A stretch of 64,000 nucleotides of DNA from Ampullaceana balthica (Eukaryota; Mollusca; Gastropoda; Lymnaeidae): positions 450,001-514,000 of the forward strand of contig CALYLW010000122.1 in the NCBI GenBank assembly GCA_944989445.1. Reading direction: 5' to 3'. Under the pieces are notes generated by a model. That model made no database searches. It was given only the letters and a program-made list of their open reading frames with translations, and was not told the DNA's origin. This document shows positions 44,708 to 56,655 of the stretch, piece after piece; positions within the stretch are counted from its first letter, which is position 1, and every line of letters starts with the position of its first letter. The translations under genes were made by a program, and so were the position numbers.

Positions 44708-44862
44708 ATTTTTTTCACAGCACCCATTTTTATTGCAAAATTTACACCCCGTAAATAAATATATTCTATCTCCCTCATCAAAATTTGCTGCGCGGTAATT
44801 CAAAAGTGCTGCGCGGCGTCGGTCTGTATCTACGCAGCCGCGCAGCTTAAAGGGAAACATTG
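44708..44862 (-). mobile_element. hAT-like MITE, family A, truncated at the 45-bp array
   Basis: The inverse family A left end CAGCCGCGCAGCTTAAAGGG ends in AAACATTG at 44862. Inner blocks CTGCGCGGTAATTC and CACAGCACCCATTTTTATTG match. Where the distal half should continue, the sequence is the 45-bp array, so the right end is lost. Confidence 0.8.
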
Positions 44863-45385
44863 GATATAGCCATAATCCGAATGGGATAAGACGTTACGAG
44901 AGACGAAGTCGTGATCTCTGTTACGATTGACGGCGGCGGGATCTGTGTCACGGTGTCTTTCGGAACGCAGACTCAGCAATGGGATAAGTGGACCGGAGGG
45001 AGGCAACATCTCCGGCTGACGTCACGGGATCACCTAAAACACAGATGCAGCACCCCCCCCCCGGGTGCACGAGGGCGAAACTGCGCCTTCAGCATTGTCT
45101 CCGAGGGACCCAATTGGTTCGGTTTTGCTCTTCGGCGAGCCCGTCTGTTGTGTTTTGATCTGCGTGTTCTCTTTCCTTGAACTCTGACATTTTCGGAGGG
45201 GAATCGTGCGATAGATCGGCTTCAACAGAGATTCCCACCCATTTACCACCTTGTGAAGAACGAAGAGAAAGAGGGGGGAATAAGAGAAAAGAAAAGAACC
45301 CACTATCGCAAAGTAAACACACGAATAGTGTTTTATGAAGAATAATATCTTTAAACAAAAAAAACAAAAAAAAGCAACAAAAAAA
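44863..45385. other. unassigned sequence
   Basis: GC-rich to ~45190 with a C-run at 45051-45062, then A-rich (AAACAAAAAAAAGC) just before the next MITE. No gene recognised. Confidence 0.4.
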
Positions 45386-45393
45386 AAGCGAAG

Positions 45394-45615
45394 CAGCGGC
45401 GTCACTAGGCGGGTGCGGTGGGTGCGGGCCGCACCGGGTGACACCATCACAAGGGGGTGACACCAAAATGTAAGATTCTGCACGTCCCCGTTATTTGGCA
45501 CTGGTAGACTCGGGGGAGTCTTAGGTGTAGGTTGTGAGGGGGGGTGGGTTGGGGGACGACGACGACACCATGAGCGACCGCAGTGTGCGACACCAACCCC
45601 CTAGCCACGCCTCTG
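45394..45615 (-). mobile_element. hAT-like MITE, family B, with perfect TSD
   Basis: AAGCGAAG flanks both sides (45386-45393 and 45616-45623), a perfect 8-bp duplication. Ends are CAGCGGCGTCACTAGG and CTAGCCACGCCTCTG. The 222-bp body matches the partial copy at 14575 in inverse. Confidence 0.93.
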
Positions 45616-45837
45616 AAGCGAAGCAAAGATGTTAACAACAAACAATACGGTTATTGCGAACCGCGGGCCCAGATTTCGTAAGCGATATTTCTGAGCTGCC
45701 ATCTCTCTCTCACACTGACCCGATCTATGGGTTCACTGAAGACGTTCCAGTGGAAGTTTACACGGACCTTGGTTCGCCTGGTGGCAACGGTATAGGGAAA
45801 AACTCGGCTGGAGGTGGAGGGGTGATGTCATTCATGA

Positions 45838-46044
45838 CAGAGGCGTAGCTAGGTCATTTTCCGCCCCGGGGGACGCAGTAAAAACTGGGGCCCCCCCACT
45901 CCCACTTCCTTATTTGTCGCACATGTTCACTTATTAAAATGTAACGTCGTAAGACTCATTTTTAGCCCCCCCCCTGTATTTCGGCGCCCGGGGGGTCACA
46001 TTTAACCACCCCCCCCACACACACACATCTTCTCTACGCCTCTG
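45838..46044 (+). mobile_element. hAT-like MITE, family C, with TSD
   Basis: Ends are CAGAGGCGTAGCTAGG and CTACGCCTCTG. Flanks ATTCATGA (45830-45837) and ATTCAGGA (46045-46052) agree 7/8. The body has G/C-runs and ATGTAACGTCGTAAGACTCA, which recurs near 18640. Confidence 0.9.
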
Positions 46045-46142
46045 ATTCAGGACAGGGAAAGACAACCCAGATGGAAGCGAAGTTTTTCTGTCGATACTAT
46101 CAGGGGTAGTTACGGTTTAACATCGCAAACCTTGAGGCTGGA

Positions 46143-46447
46143 TTAGGGAGGATTAGGATTTGGGATACATCGGAAGGAACCGCCAAGAGAAAAGATTAGG
46201 ATTTGGGATACATCGGAAAGAACCGTCAGGGGAAAGGATTAGGATTTGGGATACATCGGAAAGAACCGTCAGGGGAAAGGATTAGGATTTGGGATACATC
46301 GGAAAGAACCGTCAAGAGAAAGGATTAGGATTTGGGATACATCGGAAAGAACCGTCAAGAGAAAGGATTAGGATTTGGGATACACCGGAAAGAACCGTCA
46401 AGAGAAAGGATTAGGATTTGGGATACACCGGAAAGATCCGTCAAGAG
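46143..46447. repeat. 43-bp repeat
   Basis: About seven copies of AGGATTAGGATTTGGGATAC plus ATCGGAAAGAACCGTCAAGA and GAA. Pairs of neighbours share CAGGGGAAA or CAAGAGAAA, showing local homogenisation. Confidence 0.95.
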
Positions 46448-47424
46448 ACATGATGAGTGTGGATGGTCAAACCCACGGATGGAAAGATTGCATGATAAAT
46501 AAGGACCAAAATATTTTCCACGGCCTTTTACTTGGATAATTGGATTCTAAATAGGCCTTGTGATATAATGGCGGAAATCTATTAATAGAAACATCCGGGG
46601 CATTAAGTTGGCCTGAATTTTTATTCAGATATTTTAAATGAAATATCCGGGTTTCTGTTAATTCAACGTTAATCTGAGCCAGCTTACCGGACGTGGGTGA
46701 GGAAGAAAAAAAAATTGTCTAAAAATAGTAACATTATGTAATAAGATATGACATTTTGCGATCTGAGAAATGATAAACCGTATTGAAAAAAATGCGTGGG
46801 TCCTGGATGGTAGGACTAGGACGAGGTCAGACAAACTGGATATGGAACATATTGATAGGGGATGGTGGATATTGGATTATTTACAAGCCTATATACTCCG
46901 ATAAAGCGGATATGCGTGCCAGGCGCTTACACCGGGTGTGTCGATGCGTGTCGAAGCGTGTCGAAGCGTGTCAGGAAGATAGAGATCAATGAAGTGACAA
47001 TAGGAAAAAGTTGGTAAAAAAAAACCCATCAGGTTAATTAGTAGGCCGAACATTCAATGGCGTCAGGCGTACAGGCTTTCGGTCCATTAATCAAACAACA
47101 GAATGTGCGCGGCGCGTGGGCTTAACGACAGTTCGGGTTGGTTTCGTCGATTTCATGTGGGGCCATTCTGTGGTGGTGCTCACCCACCCACATGGACCCA
47201 CACACACACAAACCCACTCTTCCTCTCCTCCCCCCCACCACTTTCAATTAAAACGGCTGATAGCGTAGACCCTCGGATCATGATGTTTTTATATTTTAAT
47301 GATGACGAGGTGGGACGCTTCCCCTTCACAGATAACTGTGTCAACAACGAGATCAATTCTATCTGTTACACGATGCTAGATCGATACACGAGTCTTTTAC
47401 TGCTGATTAGCTTAATACCCAGTA
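46448..47424. other. unassigned sequence
   Basis: A 124-codon ORF at 47103-47477 includes LYFNDDEVGRFPFTDNC, but the frame also covers CA-repeats and runs into a MITE, so it is not called. GTGTCGAAGC is duplicated at 46940-46972. Confidence 0.35.
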
Positions 47425-47432
47425 GGTTTAGC

Positions 47433-47611
47433 CAGGGCCGTCTTTACACCAGGTTGGGCCCCCGGGCAAAGAAATAGTTTTGGGCCCCTCCCCCGCAGGA
47501 ATAAAAAATAAATATACATAATATATATAAATAAACATATTCCCATTGGGCCCCTATGCCCATGAGCCCCCGGGCAAATGCCCATCGGGCCTATGCGTTA
47601 AGACGGCCCTG
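47433..47611 (+). mobile_element. hAT-like MITE with CAGGGCCGTCTT end and perfect TSD
   Basis: GGTTTAGC flanks both sides (47425-47432 and 47612-47619). Ends are CAGGGCCGTCTTTACACC and GCGTTAAGACGGCCCTG. The body contains repeated GGGCCCC and an AT-rich centre. The end sequence is typical of a common animal hAT group. Confidence 0.94.
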
Positions 47612-47630
47612 GGTTTAGCTAGGTCCTAGG

Positions 47631-47794
47631 CAGAGGCGTAACTGGGGATTTTTGACGCCCTTGGCTAATTTGTTTTTGGCGTTCTTTGTTTTAAAAAAAT
47701 AACAAAGAATAGAGATTTAGCGGCGCCCTTTTGAACTGGCGCAGGCTGGGGCCCTTGGCAACTGCCCCAATGCCGAGCCGTTGTTACGCCCCTG
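47631..47794 (+). mobile_element. hAT-like MITE, family D, with TSD
   Basis: Ends are CAGAGGCGTAACTGGGG and GTTGTTACGCCCCTG. Flanks GTCCTAGG (47623-47630) and GGCCTAGG (47795-47802) agree 7/8. At 164 bp it is nearly the same length as its relative at 15734-15898. Confidence 0.92.
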
Positions 47795-47805
47795 GGCCTA
47801 GGACT

Positions 47806-48016
47806 CGGTGTTGGCGGACCTTTTTGGGCCCGTGTCCCCCAAATTCAAACCGAAAACCCCACTTATTTGTAGCAAAGGGCCACCACTCAAACGAAACCCG
47901 AAAATGAGGATTAGGCCTTGCTGGTTTGAATAAGGAAGTAATGTTTTAGTCGCGTGCCGGCTGATGAGGCTCTGCGTGCCGACTGTGGCACGCGTGCCAG
48001 AGGTTCGCCATCACTG
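47806..48016. mobile_element. hAT-like MITE with CAGTGATGGCGAACC-type ends
   Basis: The right end GAGGTTCGCCATCACTG is a typical hAT terminus; the left end CGGTGTTGGCGGACC is a diverged inverse. CCTAGG occurs on both sides (47797 and 48018) but offset by 1-2 bp, so the TSD is uncertain. Confidence 0.7.
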
Positions 48017-48145
48017 TCCTAGGTGGTCAGAGAACCAGTGGGGTAGCGGGGAGAGGATACTGCTGTGAGATCAGTGTCCGAGTGGGTCATAACTTAGGAT
48101 GCATTCTTGGAAAGTTCACGTTTAGGCTTCCAACACACCATCAAT

Positions 48146-48664
48146 CCATCCATCCATCCATCCACCCTCCCACCAATCGATCAATCCATCATCCATTTCT
48201 CTGGCGCTACAGCCCATGCAGGGCTTGGGCCTGCCTCGCCACTTCCTTCCGCTCAGACCCAACCAATGCATCTCTCCTACAAGACTGGATGCGCAGTTGC
48301 TGTAGAGCTTTCTCTATATCCATCTAAGCCTAGGTCTTCCCTTGAGCTGTTTTCCTCTGGGGTTTTGGTGGCGTACGCTCTTTGCTCATCTGTCATCTGT
48401 CATTCATTCTAAGTTTCCTGCCCAGCGTAATCAGCACCCTTTATATATTTCTGATACTATGAAGGATCCTGTAAATATTTTACAGTTAATGATTTGTTCG
48501 TATTCTCACTCCGTATTCATCCTTTGTTGGGTCCGCATATTTTCCTGAGAACTTTCCTATCCCTTGTATTTAGCTGTTTTTCTGAAGTTTTTTGTTATGG
48601 TCCAAGTTTTATTTCCATATGTTACAGCTGCATGGTCTGATGACAAATCTATAAATAGTTTCTC
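48146..48664 (-). pseudogene. non-LTR retrotransposon ORF2 tail with simple-repeat 3' end
   Basis: Reading the minus strand from 48664: AAVTYGNKTWTITK (parallel to the LINE motif YGxExWTLTK), then in changing frames RKVLRKICGPNK, DEYGVRIRTN, LRWAGNLE and finally QQLRIQSCRRDALVGSERKE running to ALHGL and a stop near 48215. At least three frameshifts and several stops are present. After the stop come ATGGATGATGGATTGATCG and (TGGA)n at 48146-48165, a typical LINE 3' tail. The 5' truncation lies at the edge of the 39-bp array. Confidence 0.8.
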
Positions 48665-48702
48665 AACACTCCCCCCAGTACAATGTCCCAAACTAGTATA
48701 GA

Positions 48703-50352
48703 ACATTCCACACCAGTACAACATCACGTATTCAACATACAACATTCCACACCAGTACAACATCACGTATTCAACATACAACATTCCACACCAGTACAGC
48801 ATTACATATTCAACATACAACATTCCACACCAGTACAACATCGCGTATTCAACATACAACATTCCACACCAGTATAACATCGCATATTCAACATACAACG
48901 TTCCACACCAGTACAACATCACGTATTCAACATACAACATCCACACCAGTACAACATCACGCATTGAACATACAACATTCCACACCAGTACAGCATCACG
49001 TATTCAACATACAACATTCCACACCAGTACAACATCACGCATTCAACTTACAACATTCCACACCAGTACAACATCACGCATTCAACATACAACATTCCAC
49101 ACCAGTACAACATCACACATTCAGCATACAACATTCCACACCAGTACAACATCACGTATTCAACATACAACATTCCACACCAGTAGAGCATCACGTATTC
49201 AACATACAACATTCCACACCAGTACAACATCACGCATTCAACATACAACATTCCACACCAGTACAACATCACGCATTTAACATACAACATGCCACACCAG
49301 TAGAGCATCACGTATTCAACATACAACATCCACACCAGTACAACATCACGAATTCAACATACAACATTCCACACCAGTACAGCATCACGTATTCAACATT
49401 CCACACCAGTACAACATCACGCATTCAACATACAACATTCCACACCAGTACAACATCACGTATTCAACATACAACATTCCACACCAGTACAACATCACGT
49501 ATTCAACATACAACATTCCACACCAGTACAACATCACATATTCAACATACAACATTCCACACCAGTACAATATCACGTATTCAACATACAACATTCCACA
49601 CCAGTACAACATCACGCATTCAACATACAACATTCCACACCACTAGAGCATCACGTATTCAACATACAACATTCCACACCAGTACAACATCACGCATTCA
49701 ACATACAACATTCCACACCAGTACAACATCACGCATTCAACATACAACATTCCACACCAGTAGAGCATCACGTATTCAACATACAACATCCACACCAATA
49801 CAACATCACGCATTCAACATACAACATTCCACACCAGTACAGCATCACGTATTCAACATACAACATTCCACACCAGTACAACATCACGCATTCAACATAC
49901 AACATTCCACACCAGTACAACATCACGCATTCAACATACAACATTCCACACCAGTACAACATCACGCATTCAGCATACAACATTCCACACCAGTAGAGCA
50001 TCACGCATTCAACATACAACATTCCACACCAGTACAACATCACGTATTCAACATACAACATTCCACACCAGTACAACATCACGCATTCAACATACAACAT
50101 TCCACACAAGTAGAGCATCACGCATTCAACATACAACATTCCACACCAGTACAGCATCACGTATTCAACATACAACATTCCACACCAGTACAACATCACG
50201 CATTCAACATACAACATTCCACACCAGTACAACATCACGTATTCAACATACAACATTCCACACCAGTAGAGCCTCACGCATTCAGCATACAACATTCCAC
50301 ACCAGTAGAGCATCACGCATTCAACATACAACATTCCACACCAATACACCAC
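48703..50352. repeat. 39-bp satellite
   Basis: About 42 copies of ACATTCCACACCAGTACAAC plus ATCACGTATTCAACATACA. Variants GTAGAGCATC for GTACAACATC, GCATTC for GTATTC, and a 1-bp-shorter ACATCCACACC occur in recurring combinations. The unit is 13 codons, producing plus and minus ORFs of up to 468 codons without coding evidence. Confidence 0.97.
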
Positions 50353-50654
50353 CAGAAACTCAACAACTAACATTCCACACAGACATCAACAAAAAAGAAA
50401 AAAAAATTTTTAAAAAAGCAACAATAAAACTTTGCGAGTATCTTTGAATCATAAATATCCTATTATATTTAAAACATGTAAATTGTGTGCATTAATTAGA
50501 TGTATGCATGCATAATGACATGACTTGATGGTTTATTTAAATCACATTCATAAAGCCAAGATTATATTAGAATATATCGGCAGATGTTTCATGTGTATGA
50601 AATAGATGGAAGTTAATACGTGAATAAATTAGTATCTACGACTCCTAATTGGAA
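50353..50654. other. unassigned AT-rich spacer
   Basis: AT-rich, no features recognised. Confidence 0.4.
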
Positions 50655-51335
<681 letters not shown>

Positions 51336-51422
51336 CCTCTATCTCTTAGTCATTCTCTCTCACTCTATTCATCTCTTTTTTCATTCTTTTTCCCTTTCTA
51401 CTTCACACATAAATCCAAATAT

Positions 51423-51597
51423 ATGTCAATAGAACAGAGAATGTATAGGCCTGACAGGTGTCAGATAACCACGTTGTTTTGTGACATCCTGTCAGGCCTA
51501 CACAGACCCTGTTTTAACGACATATAAGAATCTATTTCTATATATATATATATATATCTAAAAGGCTTGTTCGCAGTCTCACCCATTTTTTGTCCCA
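51423..51597 (-). repeat. dispersed hairpin repeat, family E, copy 2
   Basis: Perfect 13-bp arms TAGGCCTGACAGG (51446-51458) and CCTGTCAGGCCTA (51488-51500), with inner GTCA/TGAC. Outside them are AACAG and CTGTT. The flank GGCTTGTTCGCAGTCTCACC is the inverse of 24440-24480. Confidence 0.7.
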
Positions 51598-51860
51598 CCT
51601 TTTCATAAACCTTGTATTATCAAATTCCACCCCAACCCCATACCAATTCCATACTCAAAATATATTATCTTACTTTTCTTAACATTTTAAAAATTATCCC
51701 ACCTTTGTTAAAATCCCACCTTTGATAAAATCCCACCTTTTTAATATCCCACCTTTGATAAGATCCCAAAATTTTATACCTTTTCAACTTATTTGAGATC
51801 ACTATTGCTTAGATACCACCTTTGTTGAAATCCCACCTTTGTTGAAATCCCACCTTTGCG
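51598..51860. repeat. ~17-bp repeat AATCCCACCTTTGTTGA
   Basis: About ten irregular copies of ATCCCACCTTTGATAAA and variants. Motif spacing varies from 16 to 45 bp where units have decayed. Confidence 0.85.
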
Positions 51861-52215
51861 CAACACGTTATTTTGACGATCGTATATAACTCGACGATCC
51901 CATTGGATACAATCAAATCACGTGATAGTTCCCGTCTTCTTAAATTATTCATTGCGCCGCCTCCCACGTGCGCCTCGCATTAGACTCTTTCTATCTGTTT
52001 AATATTCATAGCAGAACACTTCCACTGATTTGTTATTTTACTGGTTTATCTATACATACATACATATATTACATACTACATAAACATACATACATATGAT
52101 ATATACATGTATATATGTAAACGACATTAGCCGGTTGATTATTTCGACACACTTAGAATTTAAAAATTTGGTAAGGAGGGGGCTGGGGAGGGTGAAGTTG
52201 GGGATACGCCTTTTC
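51861..52215. other. unassigned AT-rich sequence
   Basis: CATACATACATA repeats at 52055-52095; nothing else recognised. Confidence 0.45.
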
Positions 52216-52757
52216 TGACCATAATAATGTAAGTCTGCTAAAATTTCTGCAACAAGTCTGCCGTAAGTCTGCATTACGTCTGTCATAAATCTGCCATAAG
52301 TCTGCTGTAAGTATGTCATAAGTTTGTCACAAGTCTACCATAAGTCAGTCATAAGTATGTCATAAGTCAGTCATAAGTCTGCCATAAGTCTGTCATAAGT
52401 CTGTCATAAGTCTGTCATAAGTCAGTCATAAGTCTGCCATAAGTCTGCCGTAAGTCTGCCATAAGTCTGTCATAAGTCTGCCATAAGTCTGCCGTAAGTC
52501 TGCCATACGTCTGTCATAAGTCTGTCACAAGTCTGCCATAAGTCTGTCATAAGTCTGTCATAAGTCAGTCATAAGTCTGCCATAAGTCTGCTGTAAGTCT
52601 GCCATAAGTATGTCATAAGTCTGTCATAAGTCAGTCATAAGTCTGCCATAAGTCTGCTGTAAGTCTGCCATAAGTCTGTCATAAGTCTGTCACAAGTCTG
52701 TCACAAGTCTGCCATAAGTCTGTCATAAGTCTGTCATAAGTCTGTCATAAGCCTGCC
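52216..52757. repeat. 11-bp repeat AAGTCTGYCAT
   Basis: About 46-49 copies of TAAGTCTGTCA / TAAGTCTGCCA with a strict 11-bp period. Variants (CCGTAAG, CACAAG, AGTCAGTC) form recurring strings of several units, a sign of secondary duplication. Confidence 0.96.
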
Positions 52758-53100
52758 TAATGTTATATCTAAAAAAAATAATTATTGCTAGATCTAATAA
52801 CAACCTTAGATTAGCGATAGACCTAAAAAAATTAATTTAATGTTAGATGTAACAACATTTTTATGTTACATTTAAGAACTCCTTAATGTTAGAGATGAGA
52901 ACATCTTTATGTTCACGTTACATCTAAGAACTCTCTGGTGTTAGATCTAGAAACATCTCAATGTTAAGTCCTTATGTTAGCTATAATCTAAGAACATCTT
53001 CATGTCAGCTATAGATTTAAGAACGTGATTATATTTCCTGTTTGATCTAACGAGATGTTTACATTCAGCGTTAGATCTAAGACCATACACTACTGAGTAC
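52758..53100. repeat. decayed ATGTTAGATCTAAGAACATC repeats
   Basis: TTAGATCTAAGAAC-like motifs occur about eight times at irregular spacing of 35-50 bp. An old array. Confidence 0.7.
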
Positions 53101-53287
53101 AACTGGGATCACGAAGAGTCAGCGAGGCGGTGTGGAGGGCCTAAATGCCTAAATGAATATTTGAGCCGTTCAAAAAAATGTCGAGTCACTGACGTGGCCT
53201 TGAATTACGTCCGATTAAAATTAAACTGACAAAAACTCCAGCACCAGGTGGAAGAAATGGTTGATACGGGAATAGGGCAGGGTCGGT

Positions 53288-53700
53288 AACTGTAATACTT
53301 AGAGTATGATGGGGCGATAACTGTGTTTTTTTTTCATGTAAGGTGCAATAACTGTGATATCTGTAATTTGTGTGTACGAGGCACTAACTGTGATACTTTG
53401 TAAGGGGCGATTACTGTGGGAAATGACTGGACACTGAGTAGTATGGGGCCATAACTGTAATACTTTGTGTGTAAGGGGCAGTAACTGTGATACTTTGTGT
53501 ATAAGTGGCGGTAGCTGTGACACTTTGTAAGGGGCATAATTGTGACAGTATGCATTATGGGGCAATAATTGTGATACTTTGTGTGTAAGGGGCAATAACT
53601 GTGATACTTTGTGTGTAAGGGGCAATAACTGTGATACTTTGTGTGTAAGGGGCAATAACTGTGATACTTTGTGTCCAATGGGCAATAACTGTGACACTCT
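53288..53700. repeat. 30-bp repeat GGGGCAATAACTGTGATACT
   Basis: About 13 copies of GGGGCAATAACTGTGATACT plus TTGTGTGTAA. Four copies at 53588-53690 are near identical; upstream ones are diverged. Confidence 0.93.
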
Positions 53701-54755
53701 GCGTGTGTAATTCTTTCGTTAGAGAAAAAACTTGTGACGATGATAAGGGTCTTTACACACGTGTTCTCAAGTTTTTCACATCTTTGGGGATCTTCTGTTG
53801 TTTTAAATCAAAATTTAACTGGAAAAGCTGTTCGGAAACCCACTCCACTACAGCCACACAATCCCCACTACCATCACCATCACCACACACCCACCACCAC
53901 CACCACTACCACCACCAGCACCGGAAAATATCAGCTGACTGATTCATTTGCGATGTAACAAAGGTTATTAGATTAATTTAAAATAAATTCCCTACCGATA
54001 ATTCAGACGAGTCTCTAAATTTTGTTCACGTGACCTACACGCCTTTCTCAGCAACTAAAAATAAAAGGAATTATATATCTTTGGTTATCTAAGTTTAATT
54101 CCTTCAATAAATTTCATGAAGCATATGTTTTTACGTATATGTAATAAAATTATAGGCATCATTAAAGGAACTTTGTGTGTGTGTATGTGTTTTTTGTACA
54201 GATTTTCTTAAAAACATCATTATATCTTTTTATGACACATATGTACACACGTACATTTTTATGACAGACTTGCACATCTTGTTTTGATAGATATGTACAT
54301 TTTCTAATGACATACGTGTACAAATGTATTCTGGATGTTCCCGGATGCATTGGATTTTGTAAAAAAAAATAAAAAAAATCGAAAATTTCGATGAAATTTT
54401 TTTGTTTCTCTTCCTTTTTAAATACGCTTTACACCTGGGGCCGCTGCCTGTCAGAATATTTAGAACCTCTGCCCACAAATCCACCGAAGCCATTTCTTGT
54501 CTTGTTCTTCTACAAAGTGCTTCCACGTGCTCTGCTAGTGCCGCGTAAAATTAGGTGCGCATGCTGTAAAATGTCATGTGTCCTGTTTGGCTCTCGGCGC
54601 GGCGGACCTGGTCTGCGAATGAAGGCGAGCTGATAGTGAACAACAGGCCAGGGCCTCCAGATAAGATGCAGCGGCCACGGGCCTGGTTTTAATTTGTGGC
54701 AGGGGCTGCTACCGTTTGCCCTGGTTGGCTTGAAGCGCAGCTTTAAATGGCGGCA
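53701..54755. other. unassigned, with CAC microsatellite
   Basis: Imperfect CAC/CCA triplets at 53870-53925. AT-rich 53950-54400. GC-richer 54430-54740 with ORFs on both strands, but no domain recognised. Confidence 0.45.
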
Positions 54756-55252
54756 AAAACAACAACCTGCAAAACAACAACAACCTACAAAACAACAACA
54801 ACAACCTAAAAAACAACAACAACCTACAAAAACAACAACAACCTACAAAAACAACAACAACCTACAAAACAACAACAACCTACAAAACAACAACAACAAC
54901 CTACAAACAACAACAACAACCTACACAACAACAACAACCTACAAAACAACAACAACCTACAAACAACAACAACAACCTACAAAACAACAACAACAACCTA
55001 CAAAACAACAACAACCTACACAACAACAACAACCTACAAAACACAACAACCTACACAACAACAACAACCTACAAAACAACAACAACCTACAAAACAACAA
55101 CAACCTACAAAACAACAACCTACACAACAACAACAACCTACAACAACAACAACCTACACAACAACAACAACCTACAAAACAACAACAACCTACAAAACAA
55201 CAACAACAAAAACCTACAAAACAACAACAACAACAACCTACTAAACAACCAT
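54756..55252. repeat. CAA-rich repeat AACAACAACCTACA
   Basis: About 30 copies of ACAACAACAACCTACAAA with variable numbers of CAA triplets per unit (15-21 bp). It encodes Q/N/T/P repeats on plus only by composition. Confidence 0.95.
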
Positions 55253-56409
55253 CTATTAAAAATTAGAACTTTCTTTTTTTTTGGTATCCAAGTCTTCAAA
55301 TAACTAGCCGTGTACGGATCATGTTTCGCTGGAGTGCTGTGTACTTTCATGACCAATGGTGCTCTAAGATACCACCGACATTTGTATCCACTAAATGAGT
55401 TCTCCACCAGGTGTCATTCAGCCACCCCCCACCCCAGCTCCTAAGCGCTAACACCCGCATCATCAAAATATAATTGGATATTGAGGTCCTAATTGATAGG
55501 TTAATATGATATCAAACCTATAGCAGGGCAAAGGGCAAAACGGTTGCGTTAGTCTTCGCTGTCCGCAGACGCAGTAAATGTCTTTGCTGAGCCCTGAGCC
55601 CTTAGACACATTGGCTATCGTTAACGGTCCATAAATACAGTGGTGATCGTTAGGCCATTGCCGCCCATAAAAATAGAAACACTGTCCGTAACAAACAAAC
55701 ACTGTCAGTAACAAACCGAAAAACGATTTCTGTCGCTTTTGTTTCTACGTATCTCATGAGGGTCCCGAGTTCAGAACCAAACTGTAACATCTCTGCGATA
55801 TGATGGACCTGAGATGTCGTCCTCGAGTTGCCATCCACGGGAATTGTCGTTTCATGGTGGAAATCTATTTATAGGAATATCCCGTGTACCGTATTTTGTT
55901 GAAACCAAATTTAATTGAGATATCAAATTAAATATCCGGGTATTCCGTTAAGGGCTTAGCTCTACGGTTATTTGTTTAAACTACCTCTCGGCTAGAGTGC
56001 TTGACCAAGGAAAAAAATATCGTTTACAACTTTTATTATACAAAACATTCTTCAAAAGTGTTATTACTTCGGTCTTTACTCTGAGAAAACATTGTTTTAA
56101 CGAAAGTCGTGTCTAAAAATAGTAACATGACTTAAATGAGAAAATGACCCGCTCCGGTCTTAGGAGCGGACAAACCCTACTGCCCTACTGGATATGTTTT
56201 CACCCTGGCGACACTTTGGTAACGGACCCGCAGTAGTGGACGTCAGGCGTTGGCGTTCTTTGGTGTTTATTTCTTGTCTTATATGCAGACGCGCCTTTTA
56301 TACAGAAGATTATTGCGTCCACAGACCATGCCGGTCTGTTGGCAAGTGACGCAGCGTTCACAGGCCGCGGCTATGAAGGTTCGACGCTATTCCCAGCCGC
56401 CTTTGTTTC
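55253..56409. other. unassigned sequence
   Basis: No gene recognised. AAATCTATTTATAGGAATATCC followed by AAATATCCGGGTATTCCGTT (55860-55950) resembles 46575-46660, so a further dispersed repeat is likely. Confidence 0.45.
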
Positions 56410-56655
56410 CCTAGCTAGTGTCAGGTACCCATTCGGAGCTGTCGAGCCCAGGTACTGGCAAGGCCCCTGGGGCATTGTGCTGGCCACACATTCCCCTGCT
56501 CGTTAGTGGTGGCTAAAAACTTGTGAACGCTACATCACTTGCCCCATAGTCCTTCATGGACTTGAAAGGTGGGTCATCATCATCATGGCGGAGATTCGAA
56601 CCCGTGACCATCTGTACACCTGGCGAGTGTGCATGACCACAGACGGAATGGCCTC
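56410..56655 (+). mobile_element. SINE body joined to an inverted tRNA-like head
   Basis: GGGGCATTGTGCTGGCCACA (~56470) and TGTGAACGCTACATCACTTG (~56522) match the SINE at 15551 in the same order but without interruption. Directly after, AGATTCGAACC at 56592-56602 is an inverse B box in a tRNA-like block to ~56650. Either two SINEs lie in opposite orientation or one SINE has a rearranged head. Confidence 0.65.

Noticed and set aside
44165..44860. 231-codon minus ORF with RLFYMSYANISYPAI repeats
   Set aside because: It covers a 45-bp tandem array and a MITE; no independent coding evidence.
46143..46447. Telomere-like repeat (GGATTAGGATTTGGG)
   Set aside because: The 43-bp unit only contains a telomere-like word; no run of TTAGGG or similar is present.
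47103..47477. 124-codon ORF with a plausible globular stretch
   Set aside because: The frame crosses a CA-repeat, has no clear splice sites or family match, and continues into a MITE at 47433.
48964..50373. 468-codon plus ORF and overlapping minus ORFs (HSTPVQHH and MLYWCGMLYVE repeats)
   Set aside because: The 39-bp unit is 13 codons long; openness is automatic. Opposite-strand frames are equally open.
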